DNA of 10,063 nt, from assembly GCA_964475955.1 (NCBI GenBank), contig CAYYZY010000258.1:1-10063 (forward strand). Direction: 5' to 3'. Below are positions 1-7,397 of the stretch, one piece after another (within the stretch, counting starts at the first letter, position 1; each line of letters starts with the position of its first letter). The translations under genes and the position numbers were made by a program. The stretch is from DATKZH01 sp964475955. GTDB taxonomy: Bacteria > Planctomycetota > Planctomycetia > Pirellulales > Thermoguttaceae. The notes beneath the pieces are model-generated. The model saw only the letters and a program-made list of their open reading frames with translations. It searched no databases and was not told where the DNA came from.

Positions 1-2
1 CC

Positions 3-53
3 GAGAGCGAAGAAACCACCGTCACCCTCACCGTCACCGACCCGGGCGAATAG
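3..53 (+). CDS. C-terminal end of an unidentified protein (partial)
   Basis: Only the last 16 codons and the TAG stop (51-53) fall in the window. The peptide reads ESEETTVTLTVTDPGE. An alternating Thr/Val stretch like TTVTLTVTD is typical of a final beta-strand in an immunoglobulin-like or transthyretin-like domain of a secreted protein, but this is too little sequence to name a family. The absence of other stops in this frame and the hairpin 18 bp after the stop fit a real gene end. It runs toward the minus-strand osmoprotectant operon and is separated from it by about 1.2 kb of repeats. Confidence 0.4.
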   Translation, partial: ESEETTVTLTVTDPGE

Positions 54-70
54 CCAGCCGGATGTCAACC

Positions 71-216
71 AGTGTCGTTGTTCGCGGAGCGAACAGCGAC
101 ACTTGCCCTCGTTCCACCCACGCTTCGCGTGGGAACGCAATTCTTCGACCCTTCGCGTCGGCAGCGGACGCGTAGCGTCCGTACGTCGGTTACGACGCGA
201 AGCGCCGTAGCGGCGT
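71..216. repeat. Array of short palindromes with three-base loops
   Basis: Successive inverted repeats are packed into about 145 bp. Arms 71-85 and 89-103 are 15 bp with one G-T pair and loop GGA. Arms 117-123 and 127-133 are 7 bp, perfect, with loop TTC and outer GTT/AAC at 111-113 and 134-136. Arms 166-171 and 175-180 are 6 bp, perfect, with loop GTA. Arms 196-198 and 202-204 form a small CGC/GCG pair around GAA, and arms 203-207 and 211-215 are 5 bp with loop TAG. The three-base loop is shared while the stem sequences differ. The first hairpin could end transcription of the upstream gene, although no T-run follows it. The rest look like dispersed extragenic palindromic repeats. No coding is apparent. 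Confidence 0.6.
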
Positions 217-348
217 ATGGCTCGGTGGTTAAAACCCTACCCACCCGGCGACGGGCCAACATGCGTGGGTTGCGTTTCCCTCGACCCTACGGGCCGCCCG
301 ATCCCAACCGGGCCTGCGGATCTCTTCAGTCCCGGAGTGACGACAGCC

Positions 349-487
349 AATAGCCCGGGCTGTAAGCCCCTGGTGCCAGGTTGGCGCGGCACGCGAGCCC
401 CGGAGGGGCGGCACGCGACGCTTGTCGCCCCGCCGGGGGGTCCTCATTTTTCCTTGCCCTTAACCGGGGCTCACGGCCTGGGCTATT
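349..487. repeat. 139-bp element with 22-bp imperfect terminal inverted repeats
   Basis: The left arm at 349-370 begins AATAGCCC and the right arm at 466-487 is its reverse complement with three mismatches over 22 bases. Inside are two copies of GGCACGCGA (388-396 and 410-418) flanking a perfect hairpin GCCCC-GGA-GGGGC (397-409), and a small CCCC/GGGG hairpin at 428-438 followed by a T-rich stretch. I see no flanking target-site duplication. The element is too short to encode a transposase. It looks like a dispersed non-autonomous repeat (REPIN or MITE-like) in the gap between convergent genes. Confidence 0.55.
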
Positions 488-752
488 GACTTGCGCCCCT
501 CCGGAACTCAGGCCGGGCGGGGGGATCTTATTGGACGCGCCGACTTTGGGCGGCGGGGGCAGTTTTGCCGCTGGCGGGGGGCACAAGGCCCGTCAGTTAC
601 CGTGGGTGGATAAGACGTGGGGTTCGAGGGGGAAAGACGCCGGGTTTTGGGGGAAGAGAGGTGTGGTTTGTGTGGGAGTGGCGCACCCGCAGCGGCCACG
701 TGGCCCCACGGTCGATCCGGCAAATCCACCCCCCCGGAGGGTGGAATCGGAA

Positions 753-783
753 GCGTAAGCCTTGATTTGGAGGGGGCTTACGC
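753..783. repeat. Perfect 9-bp inverted repeat
   Basis: GCGTAAGCC at 753-761 and GGCTTACGC at 775-783 are perfect complements around a 13-base loop. It sits directly after the TCCACCC/GGGTGGA hairpin and just before an AT-rich patch containing five T, G, five A (793-803). It is probably part of a dispersed hairpin repeat. A role as a transcription terminator between convergent genes is possible but not shown. Confidence 0.5.
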
Positions 784-823
784 GAAATCGATTTTTTGAA
801 AAAGCGCTGTCGAAAAAATGATC

Positions 824-862
824 CTCGCCCTAACCTGTTGCTGTCAAACGGTTTAGGGCGAG
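824..862. repeat. 12-bp inverted repeat with one bulge
   Basis: CTCGCCCTAACC at 824-835 pairs with GGTTTAGGGCGAG at 850-862, leaving one bulged base, around a 14-base loop. It is the third of three hairpins in series from 725 to 862. There is no adjacent T-run, so a repeat or attachment function is as likely as termination. Confidence 0.5.
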
Positions 863-1255
863 ACATGGGAATAATTGTTCGACACGATTTTTGCCGTTTT
901 GTCCGGGTCCGAGGGGGGTTAACTCTTGCAGCATACCCGGTTTGCGCCGCGTCGCAAGGCGATTTTGCGCGCGGCGTGGGCCGTGCAACTTTTTCCACGC
1001 TTCGGGCGGTCCGAGCGGTCGCGGCGCGGCGAAGCGTGCGGTGCGGGTGCCCTACGGATGGGGGCACGGCGGCGAAAAAGGGAGGGGGGATGGGAACCGG
1101 CGGGGGTCGCGGCCGGTTGGACTGGGGAGCCCCGCAACTCCGGGCTATCAGGCATAACCGCCTCGCGGTAGGGGAACGGAAACCGCCTATGTCCTCCGTA
1201 CATGCAAGACCTTGCTCTCTCCACTCTTTCGCAGCCCACACGCTGCCTACTTGGC

Positions 1256-2911
1256 CTACTCGGCCGATTCGGAGCCGGTGTTTGCGGCTTCGCCCAACTG
1301 TTTTCGCAGCCAGTCGGCGGCGGCGGCGATCGTTTGTTTGTCTTCCTGGCGGTCGACCCGGTAGTTGGCCGCGCGCATCGTCTTCAGGTCGACGCCGTCC
1401 AGAAGCGGCGCGAGGGCTTCGACGACGCGCCGGCGGCCGGCCATGCGCGGCGAAAGGAGCAGGATGGCCTCGTAGGGCGGGATGGCGTTTTGGGGGTCGC
1501 CGAGCACCTTGAGGTCGTAGGCGCGGATGCGGCCGTCGGTCGAGAAGGCGGAGATCACGTCGACCTGGTCCGTGTCGATCGCTTCGTACATGAACGTCGA
1601 GTCGTAGACCACGCGGTCTGCAAATTCGAGGCCGTAAGTCTCGCGCAGGGCGTCCCACTCTGGCCGGCCGAAGAACTCGTAGTCGCTGCCGATGGTCAGC
1701 TCGGGCGCGGCCGCGGCCAGGTCGGCGATCGTCTCGACGCCCAGCTTGTCGGCCTGGCTGCGGCGCATCGCCAGGACGTAGGCGTTCTCGAACCCGAGCG
1801 TCCCCAGCGCGCGCACGCCGTGCTCCTCGGCGAGCCAGCCGGTCACCTGGGCGCGCACCTTCCACGAGGCCGGGGCCCCCTGCCGATCCATGTGGTTGGC
1901 CCAGATCGTGCCCGTGTAATCGACGTAGCAGTCGACCTCGTTGCTGGTCAGGCCGTCGAAGACGACGGTCGAGCCGAGGCTCTGTTTCACTTGCGATTCG
2001 AGCCCCTGGCGTTCGAGCAGGTCGGCGACGAGTTCGGCCAGGATGTACTGCTCGGTGAACGCCTTCGAGCCGATCACCACCGGCTCCGGCACGTCGGCCT
2101 CCTCCTTGAGGGCTTCCCGTTCGGCGCTCGAGGCGGCGGGGGGCGCCCGATCGTCCGACCGAAACCACCGGGCCACCTGGGGGGCGGCCATGCCGCAGGC
2201 GACCGCCACGACCAGGGCGCCGGCGTCGATCATGGCGGCGAAGCGGCGGCGCTGTTCCGCCGCGGTCTGTAGCCGGCCGATCATGAAGTCGAGGAAGATG
2301 GCCACCATGGCCGAAACCACGCAGCCGAAGAGCACGGTGATCCAGTCGCGCGTCTGGAGGCCGCGGAAGATGTAGTTGCCCAGGCACCGCTGGCCGACCG
2401 GCGTGGCCAGCGTGGCGATCCCCACGGTCCAGACGGTGGCCGTGCGGATTCCGGCGATGATGACCGGCAGGGCCAGGGGCAGCTCGATCTTCCAGAGGCT
2501 CTGGTTCGCCGTCATGCCGGCGCCCCGGGCCGCTTCCGTGACGGCCGGCTCGACGCCCAGGATGCCGGTCACCATGTTGCGCAGCATGGGAAGCATGCTG
2601 TAGAGCGTCAGCGCGATCAGCGTGGGATAGAGTCCGAGCGCCGGGACGTCGAAGCCGAGCCACCGCGAAGTCAGCCACCCCAGCCCCACGAGCAAAGGCA
2701 CCATCAGCGCCAGAAGCGCCAGGCTGGGAACCGTTTGCACGATGCTGACGACCGTCAACGTGGGATAGCGCAACCGGGCGTGGCGCACGGCGAGAATGGC
2801 CAAGGGAAAGCTGATCGCCAGGCCGAGCAGGAGCGGGACCACGCTGATCAGCAGGTGGTTGCCCAGGTTGCCGGGCAACACCTCGAGATTTTGGATCAGG
2901 GTATCCCTCAT
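1256..2911 (-). CDS. Osmoprotectant (quaternary amine) ABC transporter, permease fused to substrate-binding domain
   Basis: This 551-aa inner-membrane protein combines two subunits usually encoded separately in OpuB/OpuC systems. Residues 15-220 are a BPD-type permease with hydrophobic helices and an EAA loop for the ATPase at about 126-149 (EAARGAGM, then ELPLALP). A further hydrophobic segment at about 229-245 leads to a binding domain at about 276-540 with family words IGSKAFTEQYIL (280-291), YVDYTGT (329-335) and FSTDGRI (456-462), typical of glycine betaine/choline/carnitine binding proteins. The segment at 229-245 presumably carries the receptor across the membrane. The start at 2911 is chosen because its ATG overlaps the stop of the ATPase gene (ATGA), indicating translational coupling. 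An in-frame extension upstream to 3568 only shadows the ATPase. Expected to import compatible solutes; the exact ligand is not determined. Confidence 0.9.
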   Translation of the reverse strand: MRDTLIQNLEVLPGNLGNHLLISVVPLLLGLAISFPLAILAVRHARLRYPTLTVVSIVQTVPSLALLALMVPLLVGLGWLTSRWLGFDVPALGLYPTLIALTLYSMLPMLRNMVTGILGVEPAVTEAARGAGMTANQSLWKIELPLALPVIIAGIRTATVWTVGIATLATPVGQRCLGNYIFRGLQTRDWITVLFGCVVSAMVAIFLDFMIGRLQTAAEQRRRFAAMIDAGALVVAVACGMAAPQVARWFRSDDRAPPAASSAEREALKEEADVPEPVVIGSKAFTEQYILAELVADLLERQGLESQVKQSLGSTVVFDGLTSNEVDCYVDYTGTIWANHMDRQGAPASWKVRAQVTGWLAEEHGVRALGTLGFENAYVLAMRRSQADKLGVETIADLAAAAPELTIGSDYEFFGRPEWDALRETYGLEFADRVVYDSTFMYEAIDTDQVDVISAFSTDGRIRAYDLKVLGDPQNAIPPYEAILLLSPRMAGRRRVVEALAPLLDGVDLKTMRAANYRVDRQEDKQTIAAAADWLRKQLGEAANTGSESAE

Positions 2912-3696
2912 GGGTGGTCGTCCGGTTCCGTGAGTCGTTCGATGAAGTCCACTTGGCCGGTGGCCGTGCCCATGAGTCGTTCCACGGTCTCGTCGGCCGG
3001 CTCGCGCATCAGGTCCTTCGGCGTGGCCACTTGCAGGAGTTCGCCGGCGCCCATCACGCCGACGCGGTCGGCCAGCAGGAGCGCTTCGAACATGTCGTGG
3101 GTCACCATCACCGTGGTCAGCCCGAGTTGGCGGTGGAGTTCCTGGTATTCGCCCTGAAGCACGTCGCGATTGATCGGGTCGAGCGCGCCGAACGGCTCGT
3201 CCATGAGCATGATCTTCGCGTCGCCGGCCAGCGCCCGGGCCACGCCGATCCGCTGTTGCTGACCGCCGGAGAGCTCTTTGGGGAGCCGGTGGCCGAATTC
3301 TCCGACGGGCAACTGCATCCGCCCGAGCATTTCTTCGACCCGTTCGGCAATCCGATCGTTCGGCCAGCGCAGCAGCCGGGGCACGGTGGCGACGTTTTCG
3401 GCGACGGTCAGGTGGGGAAACAGCCCGATCCCCTGGAAGACGTAACCGATGCGGCGCCGCAACTGGACCGGGTCGACCTCGCGCACCGACTCGCCCGCGA
3501 CCGTGATTTCCCCCGAGGTCGGTTCGATGAGGCGGTTGATCATCTTCATGGTCGTGGTCTTGCCGCACCCCGACTCGCCGAGGAGCACGAAGAACTCGCC
3601 CTCGTCGACGTCGACGCTGAGCCCGCTCACGGCGAACGTCTCGCCGCCGTCATAACTTTTCGCCACGTCTTTCAGCGAGATCATCGTTTGCGGCAT
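2908..3696 (-). CDS. Osmoprotectant ABC transporter ATP-binding protein
   Basis: This 262-aa cytoplasmic ATPase powers the fused permease/receptor encoded next. Walker A is GESGCGKT (40-47), the Q-loop glutamine is residue 88, the signature is LSGGQ (142-146), Walker B is IMLMDEP (162-168), the D-loop is ALD (171-173) and the switch histidine is 200. It resembles OpuCA/OpuBA-type ATPases but ends without room for the C-terminal tandem CBS domains that sense ionic strength in OpuA-type ATPases. It is the first gene of a two-gene operon and overlaps the next by 4 bp. The start is uncertain: the GGGGA at 3697-3701 abuts the ATG at 3696 but lies 12 bases from a second ATG at 3684, which gives a more typical N-terminus (MISLKDVAKSYDG). 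Confidence 0.9.
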   Translation of the reverse strand: MPQTMISLKDVAKSYDGGETFAVSGLSVDVDEGEFFVLLGESGCGKTTTMKMINRLIEPTSGEITVAGESVREVDPVQLRRRIGYVFQGIGLFPHLTVAENVATVPRLLRWPNDRIAERVEEMLGRMQLPVGEFGHRLPKELSGGQQQRIGVARALAGDAKIMLMDEPFGALDPINRDVLQGEYQELHRQLGLTTVMVTHDMFEALLLADRVGVMGAGELLQVATPKDLMREPADETVERLMGTATGQVDFIERLTEPDDHP

Positions 3697-3951
3697 TCCC
3701 CGGGCAAAGCGCGGCGACTTCGACGTCCCTGCCGGCCGTCACGCATCCCTTTCGTCGGCTGCGGAAGCGCCGCTTCCTTGTGGTTGTGCGTCCCCCCCGG
3801 ACGGCTTTGCGCGGTCCCTGCGTCAATCTGTCGTTGCCGTCGATGCCTGTTTTGCGAGCCCTCTGCTTCCCGGGCACCTTTTCGGGGACGCGTGCACTTC
3901 CGCCTCCCGAAGCCCGCAAGCGCTGGTCCCGGCGAGCGTTGAGCCAAGCAG

Positions 3952-3972
3952 CCGGCCACGCCGGTCTTTTTT
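3952..3972 (+). terminator. Orphan intrinsic-terminator-like hairpin
   Basis: CCGGC (3952-3956), loop CAC, GCCGG (3960-3964), then TCTTTTTT to 3972. A short all-GC stem followed by six T is the textbook form, though five base pairs is near the lower limit. No plus-strand protein gene is visible upstream. It may end a small RNA or an attenuated leader starting somewhere after 3700, or may be chance. Confidence 0.35.
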
Positions 3973-4076
3973 GTCCGTGCGGGTGGTCGCCCGGGTCGAG
4001 CGTGCAAATGCCGTTCCCACTTGTCGAGCGCCGCTGCCGTAGATGACGGTGCGCGGGGCATCGACGCCGACCGTAG

Positions 4077-4150
4077 GGAACGCCTTCTGCGGCGTTCCGC
4101 TGCCAGAGAGCCCCCGAGATTGTCGGAACGGCACAGAGGCCGTTGCCGAC
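4077..4150. repeat. Pair of GGAACG-type hairpin repeats
   Basis: GGAACGCC (4077-4084) pairs perfectly with GGCGTTCC (4091-4098) around a six-base loop. GTCGGAACGGC (4122-4132) pairs with GCCGTTGCCGAC (4139-4150) with one bulged base, also around a six-base loop. The shared GGAACG core and loop size suggest two copies of one dispersed palindromic repeat family. They lie about 160-230 bp upstream of the HPF-sigma-like start. Confidence 0.5.
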
Positions 4151-4200
4151 CGGCGCAACGGGTAGGACCGGGGATCGGGCGAGGTCATTTGCCGACCGGC
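4143..4200. repeat. 12-bp direct repeat upstream of the sigma-like gene
   Basis: TTGCCGACCGGC occurs at 4143-4154 and again, identical, at 4189-4200, 46 bp apart start to start. The first copy overlaps the right arm of the preceding hairpin. The spacing is between four and five helical turns. It could be a pair of operator sites or a remnant of repeat expansion. Confidence 0.4.
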
Positions 4201-4264
4201 TCGGCACCCGGTTTGCACACGGGGAGTACCGGAGGGATACCACGACGCCTCGGGGGCGCGCGGT

Positions 4265-4284
4265 TCTCCAAGTCTCTCCAAGTC
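4265..4284. repeat. Perfect tandem 10-bp repeat
   Basis: TCTCCAAGTC at 4265-4274 is immediately repeated at 4275-4284, exactly one helical turn apart, ending 11 bp before the ribosome binding site of the HPF-sigma-like gene. It could be a regulator binding pair or a leader-RNA feature. Function is unknown. Confidence 0.55.
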
Positions 4285-4295
4285 GCGTTTCGTTT

Positions 4296-4300
4296 AGGAG
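4296..4300 (+). promoter_or_regulatory. Ribosome binding site AGGAG deciding the 4309 start
   Basis: AGGAG lies 8 bases upstream of the ATG at 4309. The same frame is open from 4021, but only this ATG has a good Shine-Dalgarno sequence, and the protein similarity begins there. Confidence 0.75.
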
Positions 4301-4308
4301 CTTCTGTC

Positions 4309-5345
4309 ATGCAAGTGCACTGGGCGTACTTCGGTTGCAGCAAAGAGGACGAAGAGCAACTCCAGCGCCCGTGGGAGGCCGAGCAACGTCGCCTGCGTTC
4401 TCGACTGGATGGGTTGGAGGACGAGCCGCTCGAACTGGACCTCGCGTGCCACCGGCAAGACGCGGCGCCGCAATGGCAGATCCAATCGGCCCTCCATCTG
4501 CCTGCACGCACCGTGGTCGTTCGAGCCATGCGGAAAGAGCCGGGGGAAGCGCTGGGCGACGTCGTCACCGGGCTGATCGACGAAATCGACCGATCGGCCG
4601 AACGGCCCGAGCGGATCACGCTCCGGCGCGAAGGGCTCGACGGCCTCCTCCCGTTCCTGGAACAAAGCCGGGAAGAGGGGCGCAGCGACGTGTTCCTCAG
4701 TTGGCTGTCGCCCGTGGTCGCCTCGCTCGCCGGGCACGTTCGCCGCGAGTTGCGGCTCCGGGAAATGGAGTCCGACCTGGGTGCCGGGCAACTCATCCCG
4801 GCCGACGTGCTCAACGAGGTGCTGCTCCGCGCCTACGACCAATTCAAACGGCGGCCCCAAAACATTCCGTTGGACTTGTGGCTCCTTCAGCTCGCCGACG
4901 ACTTGGTCGGCGAATCGAGCCATACGCCGGCCGAGGCGTCGCTCGATGAGCAGGTCGACAAGGAATCGGTGGAGCCGCGGGAGTCGGCGCGCGACGGTTG
5001 GATCGAGTGGCCGACCTACTCGGAGACGATCCAGTGGGGCGACGTGCTGCGTTCCGCTCCCGGGGCCGACGCATGGGACGCGCTCGACCTGGAGACGAAA
5101 GAGGTCGAACTGGACCGAATGCTCGCCCAGTTGCCCCGGCAACAACGGCAAGCGCTCATCCTCCACACGATCTACGGCTACTCGCCCGGCGAAGTCGCCG
5201 ACTTCCAGCGGCGCTCGGAGGACGAGGTGCTGGCCGACGTCGATGCGGGTCGATACCGGCTCGAGCGTTTCTTCCACGACGAGTACTTGCCCACGCTGGA
5301 AGAGCGGCTCGATCCGGCGGAGCGCCGCGCGAGCCGGCGGGGGAT

Positions 5346-5352
<7 letters not shown>
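4309..5352 (+). CDS. HPF/RaiA-like domain fused to ECF-like sigma regions 2 and 4
   Basis: 347 aa. Residues 1-110 resemble the ribosome hibernation factor (HPF/RaiA, S30AE) fold: a short strand, helix 12-35, then strands LELDLACHR (41-49), QWQIQSALHLPARTVVVRA (55-73), and a helix with a paired-aliphatic pattern (80-95). Residues 125-205 resemble sigma region 2, with ADVLNEVLLRAYDQF (165-179) and PLDLWLLQLADD (187-198) matching ECF patterns. An acidic linker of about 60 residues follows. Residues 266-325 resemble region 4 (LDRMLAQLPRQQRQAL, then a helix-turn-helix), but the recognition helix is acidic. No anti-sigma gene is adjacent. The domain reading comes from patterns seen by eye; sigma region 4 is the surest part. 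It could act as a stress-linked sigma factor, or have lost promoter binding. It is divergent from the osmoprotectant operon. Confidence 0.75.
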
Positions 5353-6518
<1,166 letters not shown>

Positions 6519-6521
6519 CGG

Positions 6522-7397
6522 CTATCCCTTGATTCCCGAGGTGGCGACGCCGCGCACGAACCAGCGCTGGAAGACGAGAAACACGGCCAGCACCGGGGCG
6601 ACCATCATCACGGCGAACGCCATGATGTCGGCCCATTGGAGCGGCGGCAACGTGCGGAACGTGGCCACGGCCAACGGCAGGGGGCGCACGTCCTCGCGGG
6701 TCGTCACCATCAGGGGCCAGAGGTACAAGCCCCAGTACATCAGAAACGTCGTGATGGCGACGGCCGCGAAGGCCGGCTTGGCGTTGGGCAGAACGATCTC
6801 CGTCAGCGTGCGCCACAGGCCCGCCCCGTCGATCCGAGCGGCTTCCTCCAGCTCTTTCGGCATGCCGAGGAAGAACGCGTAGAACAGGTAGATGGAGAAC
6901 GCGTTGGCCACGAACGGCACGATCTGCACGAAGTACGTGTCGCGCCAGCCGAGCAGGGTGGTCTCGAAGAACAGCGGCACGGCGATCGCCTGCAAGGGCA
7001 GGATCATCAGCGCCAGCACGATCCGAAAGACGGCGTTTCGCCCGCGCCATTTCAGCCGCGCCAGCGCGTAAGCCGCCAGGGAATTGACCACCAGGCCGCC
7101 CACGACGATCGAACCGGTGATCAGGATCGAGTTGAGCATGTACCGTCCGAAAGGGACCCGTTCGAACACGTCGGCGTAGTTCTCGGCCGTGACCGTTTGG
7201 GGGAAGAACGCCTGCCAGGTGCCCGCCTCAGGCAGCACGCGGTCGTCGGGCTTGAAGCTGGCGACGACCATGAACAGGATCGGCGCCACGTAGAGGAGGG
7301 CCCCCACGCCGAGCACCAGGTAGTTCGCCGCGGCGGCCGCCAGCGCGGCCGTCCGGCGGCCGAGGGACGCCTTGCGGATTGCGTCGGAGGCCTTCAT
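6522..7397 (-). CDS. Carbohydrate ABC transporter permease, MalG-like
   Basis: 291-aa inner-membrane subunit of a CUT1 importer. Hydrophobic helices are seen at about 25-47, 89-112, 123-145, 155-177, 208-230 and 258-278. The cytoplasmic EAA loop EEAARIDGAGLWRT, then LPNAKP, lies at 184-208 and contacts the ATPase. A periplasmic segment after helix 1 contains NYADVF, as in MalG/UgpE/AraQ-type proteins. The ATG overlaps the upstream permease stop (ATGA), and a GAGGAG at 7409-7414 lies 11 bases before it. The protein ends GVATSGIKG, close to the usual family ending GVTAGAVKG. It pairs with the MalF-like protein to form the translocation pore. Confidence 0.93.
   Translation of the reverse strand: MKASDAIRKASLGRRTAALAAAAANYLVLGVGALLYVAPILFMVVASFKPDDRVLPEAGTWQAFFPQTVTAENYADVFERVPFGRYMLNSILITGSIVVGGLVVNSLAAYALARLKWRGRNAVFRIVLALMILPLQAIAVPLFFETTLLGWRDTYFVQIVPFVANAFSIYLFYAFFLGMPKELEEAARIDGAGLWRTLTEIVLPNAKPAFAAVAITTFLMYWGLYLWPLMVTTREDVRPLPLAVATFRTLPPLQWADIMAFAVMMVAPVLAVFLVFQRWFVRGVATSGIKG

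Larger units (their letters stand above)
488..1255. other. Non-coding gap with hairpins, no gene supported
   Basis: No reading frame here has a ribosome binding site plus recognisable protein content. The plus strand is strongly purine- and G-rich at about 505-660, and an AT-rich patch lies at about 785-820. Inverted repeats not listed separately are TCCACCC/GGGTGGA (725-731 and 739-745), CACGCTTCG/CGAAGCGTG (996-1004 and 1030-1038) and GTGCCC/GGGCAC (1047-1052 and 1062-1067). The word AACCGCCT occurs twice at 1156-1163 and 1181-1188. Any of the hairpins near 996-1067 could help end the minus-strand operon that stops at 1256, but none is followed by a T-run on that strand. Confidence 0.5.
3697..4308. 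other. Divergent intergenic region with hairpins and repeats
   Basis: This 612-bp gap lies between the divergently transcribed osmoprotectant operon and the HPF-sigma-like gene, so it must hold both promoters. I cannot point to convincing -35/-10 boxes. Present are a perfect palindrome GGAAGCG-C-CGCTTCC (3763-3777), an orphan terminator-like hairpin (3952-3972), two GGAACG-type hairpins (4077-4150), a 12-bp direct repeat (4143 and 4189) and a 10-bp tandem repeat (4265-4284). Open frames cross it on both strands but show no ribosome site or recognisable protein content. Confidence 0.5.

Noticed and set aside
619..653. Possible G-quadruplex with four runs of three or more G
   Set aside because: The second loop is 9 bases, beyond the usual limit, and G-runs are expected by chance in this purine-rich GC stretch.
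796..824. Possible promoter TTGAAA at 796-801
   Set aside because: No acceptable -10 box at 16-18 bp spacing (the sequence there is TGATCC-like) and no gene follows.
796..1512. Plus-strand 238-codon open frame
   Set aside because: No ribosome site, Arg/Gly/Ala-rich low-information content, and its last 250 bp run antisense through the well-supported osmoprotectant binding domain.
597..2678. Minus-strand 693-codon open frame
   Set aside because: It is the out-of-frame shadow of the permease/binding-protein gene in GC-rich DNA, and the part below 1256 crosses repeats with no recognisable protein.
2912..3568. In-frame upstream extension of the permease/binding protein to 770 aa
   Set aside because: The extension is antisense-free shadow coding of the ATPase in another frame. 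The ATGA overlap at 2908-2911 and the onset of permease similarity fix the start at 2911.
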